Shown here: piece after piece, positions 6,338 through 12,717 of the stretch
How the letters are laid out: each line of letters begins with the position of its first letter
How positions within the stretch are numbered: the stretch's first letter is position 1
Assembly: GCA_905236195.1 (NCBI GenBank)
Contig: CAJOOX010000220.1
Coordinates: 1-13,617 of the forward strand
Source: an uncultured Bacteroidales bacterium
GTDB taxonomy: Bacteria > Bacteroidota > Bacteroidia > Bacteroidales > UBA3663
DNA length: 13,617 nt
Direction: 5' to 3'
Translations under genes and position numbers: made by a program
The notes under the pieces: model-generated
The model's database searches: none
Seen by the model: the letters and a program-made list of their open reading frames with translations, nothing else
Told to the model about the DNA's origin: nothing

Positions 6338-8431
6338 ATGCGCCGATTCATTCTTTCCTCCCTTATATTTTTGTCACTCTCACTGTCGTCATCGGCCACA
6401 GTAATTGATCCCGTTACCCATAAAAGCCGTCCCAAGGTAGCTGTCGTGCTCGCCGGAGGCGGTGCCAAAGGTATGGCCCACATCTCAGCGCTGGAGACCA
6501 TCGAAGAACTCGGCATCCCCATCGACATGGTAGTGGGTAACTCCATGGGTTCTCTGATCGGTGGCCTCTACAGCGCAGGCTACAGCCCCGCTGAGCTGCG
6601 TAATTTGGTGACTTCTCAGGACTGGATGTCACTGCTGCTCGACAAACCCACCTACGGAATGGACGGGCTCGGTGTGAGACGCGACAACGAGATGTATATT
6701 TTCCAGATGACGCTGGGTTCGTCTCAACTGAATGTTTCGCGTGCCAGCGGTATCCTGCAGGGCAAGAACGTTATCAACCTGCTCCGCAACCAGATGCTGG
6801 ACGGCGTGCCTGACTCAATCGACTTCAACTCGCTGCCTAAGGCTTTTGCATGCGTAGCCACTGAGGCCCAGAGCGGCAAGGTCTACGAGTTCCACAATGG
6901 CGATCTTGTGCAGGCCATGCGAGCGTCGATGGCCATTCCCGGTGCTTTCACTCCCGTGAGGAAGGACAGCCTCGTGTTTGTGGACGGAGGTGTCACCAAC
7001 AACTTCCCCGTCGATGTGGCCCGCCGCATGGGGGCCGATGTCATTATCGGTCTCGACCTCGTGACAGGTGAAACGGATGCCCAGTTGATGGATAACTTTG
7101 CAGATATCATCACCCACCTCTATGATGTTTCGGCTGCTCCTCTCTATAAAAAGAATATCCAGGACTGCGATATCTATATTCCCCTCGACGTGGCGGGCTA
7201 CGGAGCCGCTTCGTTCACCCCTGCCGCCGTTGACACGCTGCTGAACCGCGGTGTCAGGTGCTCCCGGGAGATGGTGCCCGAACTGATGAAGTTCAAGACG
7301 CAAACCCTCGGCCTGCAGAAAAACTACCGCCCGAACCCCACACCCGCCTATCCCGGCCTGCACTACTGGAACCGTCCCGAAGATGGCATAGGTTCGGTGG
7401 TAGCCGGCCTCAAGAATGTCAACAAGACGGTAATGAAGACCGTAATCAAGGTGGGTGCCCGATTCGACAACTATGAGAGCGCTTCAATGCTGCTGGGTGC
7501 CACTATGCCCATCAGCAAGAAATACGACATCTCGACAGACCTGAACTTCCGGTTGGGCAAACGTTTCGACATCAGGGCATATATCCATCACCGGATGTTC
7601 GGCATCGACAACATGAACCTGGGCTATGAGTTCAGGCGCTGGGAACAGAATTTCTACAGGGAAGGCTACAAGGTGGCGCAGGTGGAATCGTTCAAGAACC
7701 GAATCCAGCTCCACATCGGACAGACCTGGCGCAATATCGACTACAAGATGGGCGTGAGGTTCGATTTCTGGCGCTACAGCGACATTCTGCTCAAAGCAAG
7801 CACGGCCGGCATCCTCGACTCGACCGAAAACCGTCGCACCGAGCGTTACATCACCTACTTCATCGAAGGCGAATACAACACGCTCGATTCCCGCTACTTC
7901 CCCACACGGGGTATCCAGTTGGAGTTCGGAGCCCACCTCTACACTACCAACTTCTACCGTTACAAAGACGAAAACATCGTGCCTGAAGCCGATGTATTCT
8001 TCCAGCAAGCCATCCCCATGACGGCTTCGCTCACCTTCATTCCGCGAGTCCAGGCTCGCTTCATCTTCTTCGACAAACGCACCCCGTTGTCGCTGACCAC
8101 TCTTATTGGAGGATTCGAGCGGGGACTCTTTGCTGACCATCAGATGACGATGTGCGGTATCTTCTACCCCGAAATCGGTGAGGATTTCACCATCATCACC
8201 GGATTCAAGGCCCAGCAGAGAATCTTCAAGTCCCACTACATCACGGGCGGCGTTGAAGCCGCCACCTCCGCGCCCCACATCAAGGAAATGTTCAGTGCGG
8301 AATATGACACGTGGGGACTACAGCTGGGCTATGCCTACCGTTTCATGGCAGGTCCCCTCTCGGCCACCGGATATTGGAGTCGCAAGACCAAAGAATTCAA
8401 CTTTATGCTGAATTTCGGCTATGTTTTCTGA
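6338..8431 (+). CDS. Patatin-like phospholipase fused to an outer membrane beta-barrel
   Basis: The start at 6338 gives a proper signal peptide (M-R-R-F, hydrophobic Leu/Ser core, cleavage near A20); the frame is open 12 codons upstream but that start would lie inside the hydrolase gene. Residues ~33-235 are a patatin domain: oxyanion loop G-G-G-A-K-G (40-45), nucleophile S69 in G-N-S-M-G, and catalytic D216 in D-G-G. Patatins hydrolyse acyl chains of phospholipids using a Ser-Asp dyad. From about residue 370 to the end (697) the chain has alternating beta-strand pattern and a final aromatic Phe, typical of a 16-strand Omp85-like barrel. This architecture resembles type Vd secretion proteins such as PlpD and FplA, but the segment between the domains seems too short for a full POTRA. 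It is the second gene of the operon after the hydrolase. Confidence 0.9.
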   Translation: MRRFILSSLIFLSLSLSSSATVIDPVTHKSRPKVAVVLAGGGAKGMAHISALETIEELGIPIDMVVGNSMGSLIGGLYSAGYSPAELRNLVTSQDWMSLLLDKPTYGMDGLGVRRDNEMYIFQMTLGSSQLNVSRASGILQGKNVINLLRNQMLDGVPDSIDFNSLPKAFACVATEAQSGKVYEFHNGDLVQAMRASMAIPGAFTPVRKDSLVFVDGGVTNNFPVDVARRMGADVIIGLDLVTGETDAQLMDNFADIITHLYDVSAAPLYKKNIQDCDIYIPLDVAGYGAASFTPAAVDTLLNRGVRCSREMVPELMKFKTQTLGLQKNYRPNPTPAYPGLHYWNRPEDGIGSVVAGLKNVNKTVMKTVIKVGARFDNYESASMLLGATMPISKKYDISTDLNFRLGKRFDIRAYIHHRMFGIDNMNLGYEFRRWEQNFYREGYKVAQVESFKNRIQLHIGQTWRNIDYKMGVRFDFWRYSDILLKASTAGILDSTENRRTERYITYFIEGEYNTLDSRYFPTRGIQLEFGAHLYTTNFYRYKDENIVPEADVFFQQAIPMTASLTFIPRVQARFIFFDKRTPLSLTTLIGGFERGLFADHQMTMCGIFYPEIGEDFTIITGFKAQQRIFKSHYITGGVEAATSAPHIKEMFSAEYDTWGLQLGYAYRFMAGPLSATGYWSRKTKEFNFMLNFGYVF

Positions 8432-8447
8432 TTTTTTTGCCGGAAAA

Positions 8448-8479
8448 TTTGGTTATTTCGAAAAAATACGCTATCTTTG
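8448..8479 (+). promoter_or_regulatory. tRNA-Arg promoter
   Basis: TTTG at 8448-8451, a 20-bp spacer and TATCTTTG at 8472-8479 give an ideal Bacteroidetes promoter. It lies 12 bp before the tRNA and only 16 bp after the patatin gene's stop. No terminator separates the patatin gene from it, so operon transcripts probably read into the tRNA. Confidence 0.85.
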
Positions 8480-8491
8480 CGCCCGCTAAAT

Positions 8492-8568
8492 GGTCCGATA
8501 GCTCAGCTGGATAGAGCAACAGCCTTCTAAGCTGTGGGTCTTGGGTTCGAATCCCAATCGGATCACCA
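8492..8568 (+). tRNA. tRNA-Arg (anticodon TCT)
   Basis: A full cloverleaf of 77 nt including encoded CCA can be drawn. The acceptor arm pairs GGTCCGA with TCGGATC (one G-T), followed by discriminator A and CCA. The D arm contains AGCTCAGCTGGATAGAGC. The anticodon stem ACAGC/GCTGT encloses CTTCTAA, with anticodon TCT reading AGA codons. The T arm is TTGGG-TTCGAAT-CCCAA. I saw no repeat of its 3' end nearby that would mark an integrated element. Confidence 0.97.
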
Positions 8569-8575
8569 GGCTTTA

Positions 8576-8620
8576 AAAACAAAGTGCCGGTCAGTATGCT
8601 GCTGTCCGGCTCTTTGTTTT
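8576..8620. terminator. Bidirectional terminator shared by tRNA-Arg and cdsA
   Basis: AAAACAAAG (8576-8584) pairs with CTTTGTTTT (8612-8620), then one T-T mismatch, then GCCGG with CCGGC around a 15-base loop. The A/T flanks supply a T tract on either strand, so it can end both the tRNA transcript and the convergent rsfS-ftsH-cdsA transcript, whose last stop codon is 13 bp to the right. Confidence 0.85.
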
Positions 8621-8632
8621 ATATTATATTAT

Positions 8633-9559
8633 TTAAATATGGAGTGCTGAAATAATCACCAGGAAGAGGTACATGCCCGGGGCTGCCATGATGAGGCTGT
8701 CGAAACGGTCCCAGAAGCCGCCGTGGCCCGGCAGCATCTTGCCGCTGTCCTTCACTCCGACGCTGCGCTTGACAAGCGACTCAATCAGGTCGCCGAAGGT
8801 CGAGAAGATGCTCACCACAACGCCGAGCAGTGTCCATTCGAGACGAGACAGACGCACGGCTTCGGTCAGATGGATACCGAAGAAATCCCAAAACTCATAG
8901 TCTCCGAGGAGGAGTCCCAGCAGCATGCAGGCCACAAGTCCGCCGAAGAATCCTTCCCACGTCTTCTTGGGCGAGATGCGTTCAAACAGCTTGTGTTTGC
9001 CGCAACTCATGCCCGTGAGGTAGGCTCCCGTGTCGTTGATCCAAATGAAGAAGAACAGCGCCAGCAGGAAGATGGGACAGTAGTTACCGATGATGTTCAT
9101 GTCGTCTGGATACTTGAGCATATGGAAAGCGATCGCATTCAACATCGAGAGAGGGGCTGCGATATAGACCTGACCCAGGATGATGTAAGCCAGTTCGCGG
9201 ATGGGATTCTCCTGCTTGGAATAGAGCCGCGAGATGAACATTGCCATCACATAGACCATATAAATCAGAAAGATATTCCCTCCGCTGAGGTAGGTCTTCG
9301 AGTGGATGACGTGCGACGTGTTCAGGAACACACTCAGGAACAGCACTGCGCCCATTGCGGAGTGGAGCCAGCGGTGAATTTTGACTTCGCGGGTCACGTT
9401 GATCAGTGCATAGAACTCCATCAGCACAGCAAAGATAAGGAAGGCAAAGAGTCCGCCGAAGGCCCAGGGACTCAACAGTATACAGGCGATGATGGCAGCT
9501 ACCAGTATCAGTCCCGTAATGGTGCGCTGCACCAGATTCGCTTTCTTGATCGTTTTCAT
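8633..9559 (-). CDS. cdsA: Phosphatidate cytidylyltransferase (CDP-diglyceride synthase)
   Basis: The 308-residue polytopic membrane enzyme converts phosphatidic acid and CTP to CDP-diacylglycerol, precursor of all major phospholipids, at the inner membrane. The family signature is intact near the C terminus (261-287): S-L-V-K-R, then V-K-D-S-G-K-M-L-P-G-H-G-G and D-R-F-D, with the metal-binding Asp and Lys residues present. Several hydrophobic segments precede it, with I-N-D-T-G-A-Y and S-P-K-K-T-W-E-G also typical. The start is 18 bp after the ftsH stop, so it is the last gene of the rsfS-ftsH-cdsA operon, an order common in Bacteroidetes. It ends just before the terminator it shares with the tRNA. 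Confidence 0.95.
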   Translation of the reverse strand: MKTIKKANLVQRTITGLILVAAIIACILLSPWAFGGLFAFLIFAVLMEFYALINVTREVKIHRWLHSAMGAVLFLSVFLNTSHVIHSKTYLSGGNIFLIYMVYVMAMFISRLYSKQENPIRELAYIILGQVYIAAPLSMLNAIAFHMLKYPDDMNIIGNYCPIFLLALFFFIWINDTGAYLTGMSCGKHKLFERISPKKTWEGFFGGLVACMLLGLLLGDYEFWDFFGIHLTEAVRLSRLEWTLLGVVVSIFSTFGDLIESLVKRSVGVKDSGKMLPGHGGFWDRFDSLIMAAPGMYLFLVIISALHI

Positions 9560-9577
9560 TATATCCTCTTTTTTTCG

Positions 9578-11665
9578 TTATTTCTCTGTTTCTGCATGCC
9601 CTGCCTGGTCTCCGGCTTCTGCCGGCTCTTCTGTTGCGGGCTGCGTCTCATTGTACTGGAGGAGCACCTCCTGACGGGATGTCCAGGGACGGGGACCGAA
9701 GATTTTCTCTACATCCTCGGTGAAGATGACCTCGCGGTCTTCGAGCACTTGGGTAAGGGTCCCGTGACCCTCGGCATACTCTCTGAGAATGCTCTTGGCC
9801 CGGGCATACTGCTCGGCTATCATCTTCGACACTTCCTGGTCGATTATCTTGGCGCGTTCCTCGCTGTAGGGCTTGGTTAATCCGTATTCCTGTCCGCTCG
9901 AGTCGTAGTAACAGATGTTGGGCAGATTCTCGCTCATACCGTAGTAGGCCACCATCGCGTAGCACTGTTTGGTCACTCGTTCCAGATCGTTGGCTGCGCC
10001 CGACGAGATATGTCCCAGGAAAAGTTCCTCGGCGGCACGGCCGCCCAGCAGACTGCAGAGCTCGTCGTTCATCTGTTCGCGAGTCGTAATCTGACGTTCC
10101 TCAGGCATATACCAGGCCGCGCCCAGTGCATTGCCGCGCGGCACGATGGTAACCTTGACGAGTGGTGCGGCATACTGCAGATGCCAGGAGATGGTAGCGT
10201 GACCGGCCTCGTGGATGGCGATGGAATGTTTCTCGTCCCCAGTCAGCACCTTAGACTTCTTCTCCAGACCACCTATGATGCGGTCGATGGCGTTGTTGAA
10301 GTCCTCGATATCCACCGACTCCTTGCCGTTGCGTGCGGCTATCAGGGCGGCTTCGTTACATACGTTGGCAATGTCGGCGCCCGAGAATCCGGGTGTCTGA
10401 CGTGCCAGTTTGTTGAGGTCGAAGTTCTTGTCCAGCTTCAGGGGTTTCATATGAACCTTGAAGATGGCGATACGGTCGCTCAACTCGGGCAGGTCAACGT
10501 GAATCTGACGGTCGAAACGTCCTGCACGCAGCAGGGCGGAGTCGAGCATGTCGGCACGGTTCGTGGCTGCAAGGATGATGACACCCGAGTTCGTGCCGAA
10601 GCCGTCCATCTCGGTGAGCAGCTGGTTGAGCGTATTCTCGCGTTCGTCGTTGCTCGACATTCTCGCATTCGTCCCGCGGGCTCGGCCTATGGCATCTATC
10701 TCGTCGATGAAGATGATACAGGGGGCCTTCTCCTTGGCCTGGGCAAAGAGGTCGCGCACTCGGCTGGCGCCCACGCCCACAAACATCTCTACGAAATCCG
10801 AACCCGACATCGACATGAAGGGTACGTTCGCCTCGCCGGCCACGGCCTTGGCCAATAGCGTTTTTCCGGTGCCGGGAGGCCCTACCAGCAGGGCGCCCTT
10901 GGGAATCTTGCCACCCAGGGTGGTGTATTTCTGGGGGTTCTTGAGGAACTCCACTATCTCCTGAACTTCGGTCTTGGCCTCGCTCAGGCCTGCCACATCG
11001 GCAAACGTCACTTTGTTCTGCTTGTCTTTTTCATACACCTTGGCTCGGCTCTTGCCCACATTGAAGATGCCTCCGGCTGCGCCGCTCATGCCTCGCGACA
11101 TTATCCAGAAGAAAAAGATCAGCAGCAGAATGGGGGACGCCAGACTCCAGACGATGTTCCAGGTGTTGGAAACTTTCTCCCACTTGATTTCGGTGAGGAA
11201 TTTCTGGCCGTTCTGCTGGAAATTGCTTTTCCATGCATCGTAATCCTCGCTCAGTTTCTCACCCGATGGGATATAGGTCTCAATCACAAAATCCACCTGT
11301 TTCTTCTTGGCCTGAGTGTACTTTTTCGCCAGGTCGGGATTGGCATTGAGCACACTTGTCAGCGAGTCTTTCCACAGACGGCCGTGTGCGGTCTGTTCCT
11401 GATTGTCCACACGGATGATTTCGAAATTGCCCTGTTCGGCAATACGGGTGAACTCTGAATAACTCACCTCTCCGCTCGCCGTCGAGGACGATCCGGAGAA
11501 GAAGTATATACCCACCAGTGTCAGTCCCAACACCAGATAGAACCAATAGAAATTGAAATTTATCTTGAAACCGCCGCCCTGTCCCTGGCTCATGCCACTG
11601 CGGGGCTGGTTTCCGTTTCCGCCGTTCATCGCCGGCTGTTCATTTATATCTCTTTCGTTTGCCAT
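9578..11665 (-). CDS. ftsH: ATP-dependent zinc metalloprotease FtsH
   Basis: The 695-residue protein has the full FtsH layout. A Gly/Asn/Gln-rich cytoplasmic start (1-32) precedes a first transmembrane helix (~38-57), a periplasmic domain, and a second helix (~171-189). The AAA domain follows with Walker A G-P-P-G-T-G-K-T (262-269), Walker B I-I-F-I-D-E-I-D (317-324) and the second region of homology ending R-A-G-R-F-D-R (380-386). The protease domain has zinc site H-E-A-G-H (485-489), with D560 in S-S-G-A-A-N-D-L-E as third ligand. FtsH forms membrane hexamers that extract and degrade damaged membrane proteins and some regulators. The C-terminal tail is Glu/Ala-rich. The ATG at 11665 has its best GGAGG some 15 bases away, in front of another out-of-frame ATG. 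Confidence 0.97.
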   Translation of the reverse strand: MANERDINEQPAMNGGNGNQPRSGMSQGQGGGFKINFNFYWFYLVLGLTLVGIYFFSGSSSTASGEVSYSEFTRIAEQGNFEIIRVDNQEQTAHGRLWKDSLTSVLNANPDLAKKYTQAKKKQVDFVIETYIPSGEKLSEDYDAWKSNFQQNGQKFLTEIKWEKVSNTWNIVWSLASPILLLIFFFWIMSRGMSGAAGGIFNVGKSRAKVYEKDKQNKVTFADVAGLSEAKTEVQEIVEFLKNPQKYTTLGGKIPKGALLVGPPGTGKTLLAKAVAGEANVPFMSMSGSDFVEMFVGVGASRVRDLFAQAKEKAPCIIFIDEIDAIGRARGTNARMSSNDERENTLNQLLTEMDGFGTNSGVIILAATNRADMLDSALLRAGRFDRQIHVDLPELSDRIAIFKVHMKPLKLDKNFDLNKLARQTPGFSGADIANVCNEAALIAARNGKESVDIEDFNNAIDRIIGGLEKKSKVLTGDEKHSIAIHEAGHATISWHLQYAAPLVKVTIVPRGNALGAAWYMPEERQITTREQMNDELCSLLGGRAAEELFLGHISSGAANDLERVTKQCYAMVAYYGMSENLPNICYYDSSGQEYGLTKPYSEERAKIIDQEVSKMIAEQYARAKSILREYAEGHGTLTQVLEDREVIFTEDVEKIFGPRPWTSRQEVLLQYNETQPATEEPAEAGDQAGHAETEK

Positions 11666-11676
11666 TTAATTTTCAT
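11644..11676 (-). other. Possible 10-codon leader ORF overlapping the ftsH start
   Basis: The only strong Shine-Dalgarno in this spacer (GGAGG on the minus strand) is followed after four bases by ATG at 11676-11674. That ATG opens a 10-codon frame (M-K-I-K-W-Q-T-K-E-I) ending in TAA at 11646-11644, overlapping the ftsH start in another frame. It could couple or tune ftsH translation, or the GGAGG may simply serve ftsH at a long distance. No conservation evidence is available. Confidence 0.25.
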
Positions 11677-11696
11677 CTTTCCTCCGGATTCCACTC

Positions 11697-11725
11697 GCCG
11701 GACCCGTCCAACGGGAGTGTCCGGC
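11697..11725. repeat. Stem-loop in the rsfS-ftsH spacer
   Basis: GCCGGAC (11697-11703) pairs with GTCCGGC (11719-11725), with an inner CCGT/ACGG stem around CCA and a four-base bulge. No T tract follows on the minus strand, so it is not a standard terminator. It may protect or set the level of the ftsH part of the transcript. A G8 run (11727-11734 on the plus strand) sits directly beside it. Confidence 0.5.
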
Positions 11726-11739
11726 AGGGGGGGGACTTG

Positions 11740-11767
11740 CTCTAAACTCTAAACCCTAAACTCTAAA
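11740..11767. repeat. Four tandem heptamers resembling telomere repeats
   Basis: CTCTAAA occurs four times without a gap (third copy CCCTAAA). On the coding strand this reads TTTAGAG, TTTAGAG, TTTAGGG, TTTAGAG in plus-strand order, and it starts immediately after the TAG stop codon of rsfS (11768-11770). It is non-coding and lies wholly in the rsfS-ftsH spacer. Confidence 0.8.
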
Positions 11768-12115
11768 CTAACTCTCAACTATCGCTTGTACATCCGCATC
11801 TTCCCAAAGTTCTTCGAGGCGATAGAAATCGCGCGTCTCCTTTTGGAATATATGCACCAATACATAGCCGTAATCCACAGCCACCCAAACTCGGTTGTTC
11901 ATACCAATCGTTCCCAACGTGCGCTCGCCTGTGTGCGCGAGCACATAATCGGTCAGACCGTCGGCAATTCCCGCCACATGCGTCGAACTGGTGCCTTCGC
12001 ACACGACAAAGTACATGAAAGCCGCCTCTTCCAGACCGCTCATGTCGATTACCCTGATATCCTTCGCCTTCGACTCCTGGAGCCCATCGACGATTGTTGC
12101 TACTAGTTTATCCAT
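11768..12115 (-). CDS. rsfS: Ribosomal silencing factor RsfS
   Basis: The 115-residue protein carries the RsfS/Iojap pattern: A-K-D-I-R-V-I-D near residues 17-24, then R-V-W-V-A-V-D-Y-G-Y-V-L-V-H-I-F (75-90) and F-Y-R-L-E-E-L-W (97-104). RsfS binds uL14 on the large ribosomal subunit and blocks subunit joining when nutrients are low. The frame is open 17 codons further upstream, but the ATG at 12115 gives the family's usual length and N terminus, and the promoter -7 box lies inside the longer version. It is the first gene of the rsfS-ftsH-cdsA operon. Confidence 0.93.
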   Translation of the reverse strand: MDKLVATIVDGLQESKAKDIRVIDMSGLEEAAFMYFVVCEGTSSTHVAGIADGLTDYVLAHTGERTLGTIGMNNRVWVAVDYGYVLVHIFQKETRDFYRLEELWEDADVQAIVES

Positions 12116-12127
12116 ATTTACAGGGTG

Positions 12128-12135
12128 CGAAGATA
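12128..12135 (-). promoter_or_regulatory. Probable -7 element for rsfS-ftsH-cdsA
   Basis: On the minus strand this reads TATCTTCG, one base off TAnnTTTG, 12 bp before the rsfS ATG. No good -33 box is visible at the normal spacing. Position in a divergent region of about 190 bp supports it more than sequence does. Confidence 0.5.
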
Positions 12136-12227
12136 CAACTTTTTTCTCACATTTCCCCCTTTTCATCCGTCAAAAATTCCTAACACCCCTTATTTTAGCA
12201 TTTTTCACACATTTTTTTCACCAAATC

Positions 12228-12259
12228 TTTCGTTATCTCAAACTTTTTCCTTATCTTTG
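12228..12259 (+). promoter_or_regulatory. Promoter of the DUF3127 gene and transporter
   Basis: TATCTTTG (12252-12259) is an exact -7 box. TTTC at 12228-12231, 20 bp upstream, is a near-match to the -33 TTTG. The leader to the ATG at 12307 is about 40 nt and A-rich just before the start, as is common for genes without Shine-Dalgarno sites in this phylum. Confidence 0.7.
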
Positions 12260-12306
12260 CAGGGTTAATTCCAACTCCAACCAATACAAATAAATTACAA
12301 TTAAAT

Positions 12307-12711
12307 ATGGAAATTCAAGGTAAAGTAATTCAAGTTCTGGCTCCCGCTTCGGGCACCTCCAAAAACGGCAACTCCTGGAAGAAACAGGAGTATGTCATCG
12401 AAACCCACGATCAGTATCCCCGCAAGGTCATGTTCAACCTCTTCGGCGACAAGGCCGACCAGTACAAGGCAGAGGTAGGGCAGGAAGTTATCGTTAGCTT
12501 TGATCTCGAAAGCCGCGAGTTCAATGGCCGATGGTACACCGATGTGCGTGCCTGGAAGATGGAAGCTGCTCCACTCGATGCCTATGGCAATCCCGTCGCT
12601 GCAGCCCCCGCTGCTCCCGCTGCTCCCGCCGCTCCTGTCACTCCCCCAGCTGTGCCCCAGTTCCCCGACGCAGCGCCCGAGCCGAACCCCACCGACGATC
12701 TTCCCTTCTGA
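12307..12711 (+). CDS. DUF3127 (OB-like) protein with SSB-like acidic C-terminal tip
   Basis: The 134-residue protein matches the Bacteroidetes DUF3127 family by its markers: M-E-I-Q-G-K-V-I-Q-V-L at the start, S-G-T-S-K-N-G-N-S-W-K-K-Q-E-Y-V-I-E-T (15-33) and V-S-F-D-L-E-S-R-E-F-N-G-R-W-Y-T-D-V-R-A-W (63-83). The beta-rich core of ~85 residues is compatible with an OB fold. It is followed by an Ala/Pro-rich linker (97-128) and the ending D-D-L-P-F, which closely resembles the D-D-I-P-F tip by which bacterial SSB recruits repair and replication proteins. Family members are often described as unknown; a single-stranded nucleic acid-binding role is inference from the fold-like core, linker and tip. 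The repeated GCTCCCGCC codons of the linker make it prone to length change. Confidence 0.85.
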   Translation: MEIQGKVIQVLAPASGTSKNGNSWKKQEYVIETHDQYPRKVMFNLFGDKADQYKAEVGQEVIVSFDLESREFNGRWYTDVRAWKMEAAPLDAYGNPVAAAPAAPAAPAAPVTPPAVPQFPDAAPEPNPTDDLPF

Positions 12712-12717
12712 ACCGCC

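Noticed and set aside
8492..8568. tRNA as an integration site of a mobile element
   Set aside because: No integrase and no direct repeat of the tRNA 3' end was seen nearby; neighbours on both sides are ordinary chromosomal genes.
11740..11767. True telomere or linear replicon end
   Set aside because: Only four units exist, internal to an operon between two housekeeping genes, with normal sequence on both sides.
12116..12166. Extended N terminus for RsfS
   Set aside because: The extra 17 residues cover the -7 promoter box and go beyond the normal family start.
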